From positions 2,356,001 to 2,420,000 of the forward strand of contig NZ_OY782855.1 in assembly GCF_963678425.1 (NCBI RefSeq): a stretch of 64,000 bases of DNA, in the 5' to 3' direction. The stretch's first letter is position 1; every line of letters starts with the position of its first letter. The notes under the pieces were generated by a model. The model had not been told where the DNA came from, made no database searches, and saw only the letters and a list, made by a program, of their open reading frames with translations. Position numbers and translations under genes: made by a program. Of the stretch, positions 17,632 to 25,776 are shown one piece after another. This DNA comes from an uncultured Bacteroides sp. (GTDB lineage Bacteria; Bacteroidota; Bacteroidia; Bacteroidales; Bacteroidaceae).

Positions 17632-17896
17632 ACTATATAAAGAAACGATTGACAAGGATTGATGCAAGTTTCAGTTCTTCTGTATAGCTACATTTCGCTA
17701 TTTTAGAACTCATGCCAGTGGATTATATTTGTAAGAAGCAGGAATTTGAAGTTCACCATTTCTGGAATTGCGACCAATAAGGCTGAATACCCCTTGAATC
17801 ATTCTGATTAGCAGAGGAACTACAAACAAAACAAGAAATCATTCAGCATACAAAGCTAGTGCTTTGATATATATAATTTATTCACAATTAAATTTT
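17632..17896 (+). promoter_or_regulatory. Second structured leader, before the RteC-like gene
   Basis: A short frame begins inside the stop codon of the acyltransferase gene (ATG 17630 to TAG 17689; 19 codons). Next is a hairpin with AGTTCT (17673-17678) and ATAGC (17684-17688) pairing with GCTAT (17697-17701) and AGAACT (17705-17710). A -7 box TATATTTG (17724-17731) follows. The string CTGTATAGCTAC here resembles CTGTATATAGCTAC in the MATE leader. Confidence 0.4.
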
Positions 17897-18130
17897 ATGC
17901 CTATGAATGATTTATTGAGAACGAGGTTTTTCATCTTACTGGCTGACACCTCACAAGAAGTTATTAACACAGAAATGCAAGATGCTTATGAAGATTTTGT
18001 GAAGCAAATAGTAACAATTAGCAATTCGGAAGATTACACTCATATCTTCCGGATGCTTAATCTCACCCGTATTGAGATAGCCCCATTAAAGGGGTTGTAT
18101 CTGGATGGGCAGGGGGAAAAATGCGCCTAA
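17897..18130 (+). CDS. RteC-like protein, N-terminal part (frame 1)
   Basis: Seventy-seven residues from MPMNDLLRTRFFI. It ends in LDGQGEKCA just where a second frame opens. The next frame (18105-18527) supplies a C-terminus with RteC-like character. The overlap contains the homopolymer run GGGGGAAAAA, and removing one base there would fuse both parts into one protein of about 217 residues. It is therefore most likely the 5' part of a frameshifted gene, though two overlapping genes or a sequencing indel are possible. RteC proteins regulate excision genes of Bacteroides elements. Confidence 0.5.
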   Translation: MPMNDLLRTRFFILLADTSQEVINTEMQDAYEDFVKQIVTISNSEDYTHIFRMLNLTRIEIAPLKGLYLDGQGEKCA

Positions 18131-18527
18131 AAATCTATACATTCACAAAGCATTATCCTTAATTGATGCAGAATTAGAGTTACTCAACTTGAAAATCATC
18201 CATCCCGAACAGTTTAATTCGCCTGTGTCTACAGAGTTCAAGTCAGACCTGTATGTAATTCCTAAGTCAAAAGACTTGGGAATTATTGGTATTGCTGAAA
18301 TTGTACTTGGTTTGTTTCTTCAAGGAGAGATTACCGGAAAGAATGGAAAACCTGTTTCAGAGGCTTGTTTAGCTCGTGGCTTTGAGCAGCTTTTCAATCT
18401 TAAATTCGGTAGTATCTACGATAAGATTGGTGAAGTGTTTACTCGTAAACCGTACAATCTTACTAAAACATTGGACGCTTTGCGAAATGCTATTGGTAGA
18501 GAAGACCGTAAACGGAAAAATAAATAA
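18105..18527 (+). CDS. RteC-like protein, C-terminal part (frame 2)
   Basis: A 140-residue frame overlapping the previous one by 26 bp. The C-terminal region (about 85-130) with ARGFEQLFNLKFGSIYDKIGE followed by TRKPYNLTKTLDALRNAI aligns by eye with the end of RteC, which has the pattern FExxFxxxxGxxYxxxxEIxxRK. RteC controls excision in CTnDOT-type elements, so a regulatory role in island mobility is plausible. The visible start (ATGGGCAGG) falls inside the G-run and gives an N-terminus unlike a normal protein start, supporting a frameshift. Confidence 0.5.
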   Translation: MGRGKNAPKNLYIHKALSLIDAELELLNLKIIHPEQFNSPVSTEFKSDLYVIPKSKDLGIIGIAEIVLGLFLQGEITGKNGKPVSEACLARGFEQLFNLKFGSIYDKIGEVFTRKPYNLTKTLDALRNAIGREDRKRKNK

Positions 18528-18689
18528 AGATTAGAAAAGATGATTCTGCAAACTACTTATTTATAGCAGTTTATAAACCATTTTTCGGGGAGTAGGTAAC
18601 TACTCCTCTTTTTCTGCAACCTTGTTTTGCAGAACTTTGCTTCATCAATCGATTGAAAACAATAATGTTGAACTAAAAATTGAAGCAAA

Positions 18690-19022
18690 ATGTATATAGA
18701 CAACGAAAACTTCGAGAAGTGGATGGAAAAGCTATCCAAGAAACTTACCGAGATCGGGCAAGACCTGAAATCTCTTATCAATACCGATACTGTATTCGAT
18801 GAAAACGAAAGGCTGTTGGATAATCAAGACTTAGCCTTTCTGTTGAAAGCATCTTTCAGAACCCTACAACGCTATCGGGCGAAAGGTGTACTTCCCTACT
18901 TTACCATCGGGCGAAAAACGTATTATAAAGCCAGCGATATCCGGGCTTTCGTTCGTGAATATGCCGATTCTCAAACCTACAAACAGTTTGAAAAAGCAAA
19001 TCAGTTGGCTAATCAGCCCTGA
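18690..19022 (+). CDS. Excisionase-like helix-turn-helix protein
   Basis: A 110-residue protein of the HTH_17 type: LLDNQDLAFLLKASFRTLQRYRAKGVLPYFTIGRKTYYKASDIRAFV at about 46-90. The N-terminal 40 residues are helical and charged. It is the third such gene in the island and the only one on the plus strand, directly upstream of the oriT candidate and mobilization genes. It may act as accessory relaxosome protein, excisionase or regulator. Sequence alone cannot separate these roles. Confidence 0.8.
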   Translation: MYIDNENFEKWMEKLSKKLTEIGQDLKSLINTDTVFDENERLLDNQDLAFLLKASFRTLQRYRAKGVLPYFTIGRKTYYKASDIRAFVREYADSQTYKQFEKANQLANQP

Positions 19023-19031
19023 TAGCAAAAA

Positions 19032-19220
19032 GTAGCAGAGGAAAGAAGCCTGTGTTCGGGCTATTCCTCTATGCTACCACCCCGATTTAGCAGGAACTGC
19101 TTCACCTATCGGTTCAGCCTGTGTCGCTAAATCGAGCAAGAGGGAACTGGACAAGTCCTGTTCTTCCCTCTTGCCCTGCGGGGCAAAGCCTTCGGCTTTA
19201 GCGGTTTAACTAAAACCGCT
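19032..19220. other. Hairpin array, candidate oriT
   Basis: Five consecutive inverted repeats lie within 190 bp upstream of the mobilization genes: GTAGC plus AGAGGAA (19032-19043) with TTCCTCT and GCTAC (19064-19077); CGATTTAGC (19083-19091) with GCTAAATCG (19126-19134); GCAAGAGGGAA (19136-19146) with TTCCCTCTTGC (19164-19174); AAAGCC/GGCTTT (19185-19199); and AGCGGTTT/AAACCGCT (19200-19220). It has no reading frame. Position just before btgA-like and relaxase genes is where transfer origins of Bacteroides mobilizable elements usually lie. Confidence 0.6.
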
Positions 19221-19307
19221 GTAATGACCCCTGTAATAATCAATTTTGCTTTATTGCTTATTATCAGGTGATTAATAGCACAAATTTCTATAAAATTGTA
19301 ATTACCA

Positions 19308-19892
19308 ATGCAAAATAACAGTAGGAAAACCATATTTACCACCGTTTCCATTGATAAGGAAACAGGCGGCTTAGTGGAAAAGATATGCAAACGCTATTCG
19401 CTGAAAAAGAGTGAAGTTGTAAAACTGGCTTTTCGGTATATAGACAAAGCAAATATCAATCCCGCCGAAGCCCCCGAATCGGTCAAATCCGAACTTTCCA
19501 AAATCAACAAACGGCAGGATGATATTATACGCTTCATCCGAAACTATGAAGAAAAGGAACTTAACCCGATGATACGGGCGACCAATTCGATAGCAGTCCG
19601 CTTCGATGGAATAGTAAAGGCTTTGGAAACGCTTGTCCTATCACAGTTGGAGAAGAACCAAGAAAAGTATAATACCGTACTGCAAAGGGTCAGCGACAAA
19701 ATAAATGAACATGCCAATGTGATAAACGGTCAGGGTAAACAAATCGGCACACTATCCCAAGTGCAGAAAAGAGATAATGCAAAACTGTTGAAGTTGATTA
19801 GCCTTTATGCAGAGTTGGCAGCTTGCGGAGTTATGGACGGAAAACGCAAAGAGACCCTGAAAGCTGAGATAACAAACCTGATAAACGAATAG
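19308..19892 (+). CDS. BfmA/BtgA family mobilization protein
   Basis: A 194-residue relaxosome accessory protein. The N-terminal 55 residues (TIFTTVSIDKETGGLVEKIC and SLKKSEVVKLAFRYID) look like a ribbon-helix-helix DNA-binding domain. The rest is a long helical region with coiled-coil character (about 60-170). In Bacteroides elements BtgA-type proteins bind oriT and help the relaxase nick. The relaxase gene starts 5 bp downstream, so the two are translated from one message. Confidence 0.85.
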   Translation: MQNNSRKTIFTTVSIDKETGGLVEKICKRYSLKKSEVVKLAFRYIDKANINPAEAPESVKSELSKINKRQDDIIRFIRNYEEKELNPMIRATNSIAVRFDGIVKALETLVLSQLEKNQEKYNTVLQRVSDKINEHANVINGQGKQIGTLSQVQKRDNAKLLKLISLYAELAACGVMDGKRKETLKAEITNLINE

Positions 19893-19897
19893 CAAGC

Positions 19898-20707
19898 ATG
19901 AATATAGATGTCCCGCCACCATCTAATGGGATATACAACAATGCAGGCAGTAGCCGAAAGTTATGCAATTATTGCGAGCATGAAGATTTGCAACGGATGG
20001 AGCAGGGAATCTATACCGAAGGATTTTTCAACCTTACGGACGATAATGTCTATAAATCCCAAGTGATTAAAGACATTGACGGGAATATCGGGCAACTATT
20101 AAAGACCGATGCCAAGTTTTACGTTATCCACGTCAGCCCGTCGGAAAAGGAACTCCAAGCAATGGGAAGCACGGAACAGGAACAAGCCGAAGCCATGAAA
20201 CGCTATATTCGCGAAGTGTTCATCCCCGAATATGCCAAGAACTTCAACAAAGGACTATCGGCAAAGAATATAAAATTTTACGGCAAAATCCATTTCAACC
20301 GCGGCCGCTCCGACAATCGCCTGAACATGCACTGCCATTTGATTGTAAGCCGTAAAGACCAATCAAACAAAGTCAAGATAAGTCCGCTAACCAATCACCG
20401 CAACACCAAGAAAGGCGTTATTACAGGCGGTTTTGACCGCACAGCATTATTTAAGAATGTAGAAAAGGGCTTTGACAAGCTATTCGGCTACCATCGGCAA
20501 TTATCCGAAACATTCGAGTATTGCAACACCATGAAAAACGGGACTGTTACGGATAAACTACAGATGCAGGAGCGGGAATTGTCAACCCCGAAAGATGACT
20601 TTGCTGGTGAAAAGAAAAAGATTGTTGATATACAAACAGATGAAAATATAAAAACGTCTTCAGATACTTCAATACAACAGCAAATCAGTACGTCAGTAAA
20701 CCAATAA
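19898..20707 (+). CDS. MOB relaxase (BtgB/DUF5712 type), C-terminus frameshifted
   Basis: A 269-residue relaxase that would nick oriT and pilot single-stranded DNA during transfer. Metal-binding histidines are visible at H132 (KIHFNRGRS), H145 and H147 (NMHCHLIVSRKD). NHRNTKKGVITGGFDRTALF follows, typical of DUF5712/BtgB proteins. The frame ends in SVNQ, but the next frame carries on with a basic tail (20700-20849) that belongs to this family. A one-base shift near 20700-20707 therefore removed about 50 C-terminal residues. The catalytic part is intact, so nicking may persist. Confidence 0.85.
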   Translation: MNIDVPPPSNGIYNNAGSSRKLCNYCEHEDLQRMEQGIYTEGFFNLTDDNVYKSQVIKDIDGNIGQLLKTDAKFYVIHVSPSEKELQAMGSTEQEQAEAMKRYIREVFIPEYAKNFNKGLSAKNIKFYGKIHFNRGRSDNRLNMHCHLIVSRKDQSNKVKISPLTNHRNTKKGVITGGFDRTALFKNVEKGFDKLFGYHRQLSETFEYCNTMKNGTVTDKLQMQERELSTPKDDFAGEKKKIVDIQTDENIKTSSDTSIQQQISTSVNQ

Positions 20708-20849
20708 TTCAGTAAGTAAATCAAGCAATGGAGATGCTTTGTCTTCTTTGTTTTCGATACTTCCATCGGCTACAGATGTCAATCCGATGGATGAACAACA
20801 ACCGCTGAAACTCAAGAAAAAGAAGAAGAGGAGGCCAAGATTAGGTTGA
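20700..20849 (+). pseudogene. Detached C-terminal tail of the relaxase
   Basis: Read from 20700 this frame gives TNNSVSKSSNGDALSSLF, then ILPSATDVNPMDEQQPLKL, then a Lys/Arg-rich end KKKKKRRPRLG and TGA. It has no start of its own, and a stop at 20697 closes it upstream, so the join must lie within 20700-20707. Such basic ends are usual for Bacteroides relaxases of this type. The change is +1 relative to the main frame. Confidence 0.7.
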
Positions 20850-20869
20850 TGAATTTTATATTTATATTG

Positions 20870-20985
20870 TGCCAAAAGTTATCTCCCGTCCAACTTCGGT
20901 TATTTCCCGCTCATGACTTCCCTGCCCGTTTTGAAGTGCGGAAGCCCCGCGAGAATAACCGATAGTCCGAGAATAACTTTTGGCA
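20870..20985. repeat. 116-bp multi-arm palindrome after the mob genes
   Basis: The outer arms TGCCAAAAGTTAT (20870-20882) and ATAACTTTTGGCA (20973-20985) are perfect reverse complements. Inside them CGGTTATT (20897-20904) pairs with AATAACCG (20954-20961), and CTTCC pairs with GGAAG near the centre. No T-run follows. It separates the mobilization genes from the defence block and could be a second oriT-like or origin structure, a bidirectional terminator, or the scar of an earlier element boundary. Confidence 0.6.
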
Positions 20986-21080
20986 ATTTAACGATGGGTA
21001 AAAGTCGTACATGGTATTGTTCCAATAACTTATCTTTAACATTTACAAGTAATCTTTCCTGCTATTTCAGAATTAATTAG

Positions 21081-21088
21081 TATCTTTG
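21081..21088 (+). promoter_or_regulatory. -7 box of the defence block
   Basis: TATCTTTG, a perfect -7 consensus, 22 bp upstream of the DUF2971 start. No good -33 TTTG is seen. All seven downstream genes run the same way with gaps of at most 35 bp, so this may drive the whole block. Confidence 0.55.
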
Positions 21089-21110
21089 AAAACATATAAA
21101 AGAAACGAAT

Positions 21111-21908
21111 ATGGATGCTATTAATTTCGAAAATCACGATGAGGTTATGAAGCTGATTGTGAAAAATGGAGAACTTCCCCAATATCTATACAAATATATG
21201 TCAATGGATATTGCGAAGTTGATTTTGCAAACAGGGAATGTGAAATTTTCCAATCCAGCCGATTTTAACGACCCTTTTGATTGTAATATAACTATAGATA
21301 CAAACAATTCAGAGGAAGAAGTTGCAAAATATATCGATGACGTGACAAAAAATAGATCTTTTACAGATGAACAGCTAAAACAAATACGAGAAAATCTAAC
21401 GGATAGTAATAAGAGGTTCATTATAACAAAGAATAGCATTCGTGAAGCTAAAAAAGAACTTGGGGTTACTTGCTTTTCTAAAAAACATGATAATCTGTTA
21501 ATGTGGGCGCATTATGCTAATAAACACAGAGGGGTTGTCTTCAAATTTGACGTGTTGCAAGATGCTGATTTTTTTATGACACCATTTCACGTTGATTATT
21601 CTGCAAAATATCCAGTTTATAACTATATTAGAAATAGAGAGAGGATTGCAAAATTATTACTGGAAACAAAATCATTCGTTTGGCAATATGAAGATGAAGT
21701 ACGGGTTATGAAACGAGGTGCGGGTCTATATCCTATTCGAAAAACAGCGTTAGTTGGAATTATATTTGGTTGTCAAGTTTCAGAAGAAGAAAAAACTGAG
21801 ATTTCAAAAATTGCTAATGAGGATGATTGGAAAGGCATAGAATGCCTATCGTCTAAAATAAAACAATGGGAATTTGGATTGAACTTTGATAAATATATCC
21901 ATCAATAG
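21111..21908 (+). CDS. DUF2971 family protein
   Basis: A 265-residue cytosolic protein of the DUF2971 family. Recognised segments are LYKYMSM near the start, VKFSNPADFNDPFDCN, the core VTCFSKKHDNLLMWAHYANKHRGVVFKF, and WQYEDEVRV with the late VGIIFGC. The family has no established biochemical function, and its members are often scattered in accessory and defence regions. It is the first gene of the block and lies 23 bp before the STAND ATPase, so the two may work together. Confidence 0.85.
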   Translation: MDAINFENHDEVMKLIVKNGELPQYLYKYMSMDIAKLILQTGNVKFSNPADFNDPFDCNITIDTNNSEEEVAKYIDDVTKNRSFTDEQLKQIRENLTDSNKRFIITKNSIREAKKELGVTCFSKKHDNLLMWAHYANKHRGVVFKFDVLQDADFFMTPFHVDYSAKYPVYNYIRNRERIAKLLLETKSFVWQYEDEVRVMKRGAGLYPIRKTALVGIIFGCQVSEEEKTEISKIANEDDWKGIECLSSKIKQWEFGLNFDKYIHQ

Positions 21909-21931
21909 AAATTAATAATATCAATTCAATT

Positions 21932-24900
21932 ATGAATATAAATATTTTTCACTCTTGGCAATTGACGACAGATCCTAAATACAACAAATATTTCATATAT
22001 GATTGTATTGGAAAGGCGATTGATACACTTAAGAAAATGCCTGAATTTGTTGGCGTGGAATTCAAACTAACAGAAGCTGTTAGAGATAAATCAGGTTCAG
22101 TTCCTATTGCAGATACCATAGTGGAGGATATTATTCCTAATTGTGATATATTCATTGCAGATTTAACTGTTATAAGCCGTATATCTCAAGAGATTCCACC
22201 AGAGTTTCTAATGAAAATTCCACCGAATTTAAATCCTAATGTCCTTTATGAATCAGGGGTTGCAAGGAATTCTCTTGGATATGAAAAGATGATAAGTGTT
22301 TCAAACTCTATATATGGCTCACCTAAGGAAGACAATAAGTTATTGCCTTTTGATATAAGGCATTTAAGATTTCCGATAGAGTATACATACTCTAGTGCCA
22401 ATCAAGGAGAAAAGCCTAGTATCCAAAGAGGATTAATATCCTCTCTCTCAAATGCGTTAAAAACAACAGCTCTTTTTGCCATAGAAAACTTTAAAAATAA
22501 ATATCGTCCATTCCTTACATGGAAAGATTGGGAAGCTCAAACTCCAACCAATCAAACTTTCTTGGAAAATGAAAGAATCATCGCAATCTATAATGATATA
22601 TATGAACAATTAAATAAACCAAATCCTATTATCCGTTTTGTTGGACTTTCAGGATTAGGAAAAACTAGAATTTTATTAGAAGCATTTCGCAATAAGGGAG
22701 ATAATGAATCTAGAATCTTATCCAGTCGCATCTTGTATTATGATTATAATTGTCATCCAGGTTTAAATTTACATCAACTGGTGTCGCTCATTATGGCTAA
22801 TGAAAATGATAAGATTATAATTATTGATAATTGTCCTATAGAAAAACACAAACTACTATCCCGTCTAGTTTCAAGTAAAGGGAGTAGTCTTTCTTTAATA
22901 ACTATAGACTCAAATCCTGAAGAATATATTTCGGGTGAGAATTTTATAATCCTAAAGAAAGAAGAATTGACAGGTGTTGTCGAAAACATAATCGAAAGTT
23001 ATAGTGATATTTTGTCAGATGAAGCAAAAAGAAAAATTATAGAGTTTTCACAAGGTATTCCGTTGATGGCAGTATTGTTAGCCGAGAGTATTAGAAATGG
23101 TGAAAAGTATATTGGACGATTGGAGGATAAAGATTTACTTGACAAATTGTTGGGAATAAAAGGGCAAGAAGAAAATAATAGAACAATATTGAAAACCTGT
23201 TCATTATTTAGATTCATAGGTTATGAAGAGGAAATGGAAAGGCAACTTGCATTTGTGGCTGCGAATAAAAAAATAACAAGCATAAATGGTGAAGAACAAG
23301 TCATAATACAAGAGTTTCGTGAAATTTGTCACCACTACCTTAGACGAGAAATTTTTGAACGAAAAGGAAGATATATCGGAATGCGTCCATTCCCATTAGC
23401 AATTTCTTTAGCCCAAGAATGGCTTGAAACATGTACATCTCAAAGATTGCTCGATATAATTTTAGATATAGCAAAACTGGAAGAGCCCCACAGAACTCAG
23501 TTGGCTCAAGCACTTTGTGAGCAAATGAAATATCTTAATTATAGTGATAAAGCACAAGAAATAATTGAAAACATTGTAGGAGAAGGAAGCCCTTTCGATA
23601 GCGCGGAAGTATTAAATACAGAATTGGGTTCACGCCTCTTCCGCTCATTCTCTGAAGTGAACCCAATCGCCATTTCTCAAAATTTTAATAGAAATTTTAA
23701 GACAAAAACAACGGAGGAACTTTGTTTGATTCGTGAAGGTCGCAGAAATATCGTTTGGACATTGGAAAAGTTATGTTTTGATAAAAATACATTTATTCAA
23801 AGTGCTAAAATCATGTATAGATTTGCTGTTGCAGAAAATGAAGATACTATATCTAACAATGCAACGGGACAATTTCTTCATCTTTTCAATGTCATGCTAG
23901 CTGGTACCGAAGCCAATTTAGGAGAACGGTTAGCAATTATAGACTGGGGACTTAACAAAGATACTTCTGAGTACAAGAATCTTGCGTTAAAAGCAATGAA
24001 AGCAGGTTTAGGTTGGGGGCACTTTGTTCGTTTTAACGGTGCTGAGAAACAAGGAGGGAAAGTTTTAGAAGATTATCGACCTAGTGGAAAAGAAATTGCA
24101 GAATATTGGGAAACGATACTTTCTAAATTAGTAGGTATCATTAAATCCAATGATGAATTTTCTGGAATAGCTTCTGAAATTATTTCAGGTAGCATTTTTA
24201 GTGTATGCAAAGCCGGATATGCAAGTATTATCATGCCTTTCACTCAGGAAATCGCAGAGTATAAAAATTATGATTGGGATGAGGCGCTTCAATCATTAAA
24301 ACGAATTAGAAAAATTGATAAATATAGTATTCAACATCATCAAAAAACTGTAGATGAACTGATTGAAAAATTGACAAAAACAGATTTTGCTACGCGATAT
24401 ACATCATCTGCCAATTCTTATTATTTCGAAGAGGGGGAAAATTATTCCCATGAAAAACTAATTGCAGTAATAGAAAAACTTGCAGATGAATTTATTGACA
24501 CAAAGTTAAGTTGGGAAGAGTATTTTCCATTATTTTATAGTAATACACAAGGTTATACCTACTATTTTGGGAAACGTATTTATGATAGAATAAAAAGTAA
24601 CAAAGATATCGTTAATCAATTTATTGATAAATCATTGAATGCAGTAAGGGGAACTAAAAGGGAACAAATAAATATCTCAGTTCTAAGCGGCTTTATTCAT
24701 GATATGGATGATGAGTTAAAAAATGAAATATATGATAAGATAGAAAGAGATGAAGACCTATGTTTTCTTTTGTTCAATCTGATTTCGCAGCATAGTCCGA
24801 CTTTGAATCAATTTGATAGGCTTTTTCAGCTCGTTGATGATGGTAAATGCAATTTATCCAATTTCGAGCAACTTAGATTCGGCTCACTAAATGGTCTTAA

Positions 24901-25741
24901 TAAGGAGGACTTTGTTGTTTTATCAAACAAATTATTTAAATATGGAAACTCGGGGTACGATATAGCTTTTGATGTATTATTTACCGCATCAGGGAACAAT
25001 CATGAGTTGAAAAAAGAATTGGCTCCAATCTTAAAAGAATGTATTTATACGATTGGCTTTGGGAAAACATTTCGTCATCAGTTAGATGATTTCAAGTGGT
25101 ACAAAACCATTTCTGATATTCTTCAAGACGAATCAGAGGGGGATTTTGCGAGATTTATTAATACATCTATAATTAATTCAATATCGATAGACAATTTGTA
25201 CCATCTTGACCATGATGCACAGCGTATATATGAGGTTCTTATGGCCAAACATTTTAATGCTGTATGGAAAGATCTTTCAGAAGCATTGTTGGCTACAGAA
25301 GAAAAGTATTTGACATTTTATGGATTAAAGCACATATTAGGCTCTCAGATTGGAGGAATAGGTCGGAGTATTGGTGTTTTATTTGATGGAGATATTGATA
25401 TGATATTTGACTGGTGCAAAAATAATAAACCCTTGGCCCCTGCAAGATTAGCAGAGCTGGTTCCAATTTTCGAAGAAAATGGTACTTGGCATCCGATTGC
25501 ATTCAGGCTCATTAATGAATTTGGAGATATTCAAGACGTTTTAAATAACCTCGATGCTAATATGGGAACTTTTTCTTGGGTAGGTTCTATAGTGCCTTTA
25601 TTAGAATCTCAGAAAGAAATATTCGTCCAGATCCAGAGTCATCCAATTGAAAATGTTTCACAGTGGGCGAATCTTCATTTGGAATATATTAACAAGCGTA
25701 TTAAAGATGAAAAGAACAGAGATGAAGAAATGTTTCTGTAA
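21932..25741 (+). CDS. TIR/deoxyribosyltransferase-like domain fused to STAND ATPase
   Basis: A 1269-residue protein that looks like a sensor-effector of innate bacterial defence. Residues 1-150 form a Rossmann-like domain with the order FHSWQ, DIFIADLT (72-79) and NPNVLYESGVARN (101-113). This pattern is shared by nucleoside deoxyribosyltransferase-like and TIR-like NAD-processing domains. A P-loop ATPase follows: Walker A GLSGLGKT (238-245) and Walker B KIIIIDNCP (about 294-302). The remaining 850 residues are helical, as expected for the sensor repeats of STAND proteins. The effector chemistry and the trigger are unknown. Confidence 0.7.
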   Translation: MNINIFHSWQLTTDPKYNKYFIYDCIGKAIDTLKKMPEFVGVEFKLTEAVRDKSGSVPIADTIVEDIIPNCDIFIADLTVISRISQEIPPEFLMKIPPNLNPNVLYESGVARNSLGYEKMISVSNSIYGSPKEDNKLLPFDIRHLRFPIEYTYSSANQGEKPSIQRGLISSLSNALKTTALFAIENFKNKYRPFLTWKDWEAQTPTNQTFLENERIIAIYNDIYEQLNKPNPIIRFVGLSGLGKTRILLEAFRNKGDNESRILSSRILYYDYNCHPGLNLHQLVSLIMANENDKIIIIDNCPIEKHKLLSRLVSSKGSSLSLITIDSNPEEYISGENFIILKKEELTGVVENIIESYSDILSDEAKRKIIEFSQGIPLMAVLLAESIRNGEKYIGRLEDKDLLDKLLGIKGQEENNRTILKTCSLFRFIGYEEEMERQLAFVAANKKITSINGEEQVIIQEFREICHHYLRREIFERKGRYIGMRPFPLAISLAQEWLETCTSQRLLDIILDIAKLEEPHRTQLAQALCEQMKYLNYSDKAQEIIENIVGEGSPFDSAEVLNTELGSRLFRSFSEVNPIAISQNFNRNFKTKTTEELCLIREGRRNIVWTLEKLCFDKNTFIQSAKIMYRFAVAENEDTISNNATGQFLHLFNVMLAGTEANLGERLAIIDWGLNKDTSEYKNLALKAMKAGLGWGHFVRFNGAEKQGGKVLEDYRPSGKEIAEYWETILSKLVGIIKSNDEFSGIASEIISGSIFSVCKAGYASIIMPFTQEIAEYKNYDWDEALQSLKRIRKIDKYSIQHHQKTVDELIEKLTKTDFATRYTSSANSYYFEEGENYSHEKLIAVIEKLADEFIDTKLSWEEYFPLFYSNTQGYTYYFGKRIYDRIKSNKDIVNQFIDKSLNAVRGTKREQINISVLSGFIHDMDDELKNEIYDKIERDEDLCFLLFNLISQHSPTLNQFDRLFQLVDDGKCNLSNFEQLRFGSLNGLNKEDFVVLSNKLFKYGNSGYDIAFDVLFTASGNNHELKKELAPILKECIYTIGFGKTFRHQLDDFKWYKTISDILQDESEGDFARFINTSIINSISIDNLYHLDHDAQRIYEVLMAKHFNAVWKDLSEALLATEEKYLTFYGLKHILGSQIGGIGRSIGVLFDGDIDMIFDWCKNNKPLAPARLAELVPIFEENGTWHPIAFRLINEFGDIQDVLNNLDANMGTFSWVGSIVPLLESQKEIFVQIQSHPIENVSQWANLHLEYINKRIKDEKNRDEEMFL

Positions 25742-25776
25742 TAAATACTGGGTTGGAAATATAATCGAATAATGTA

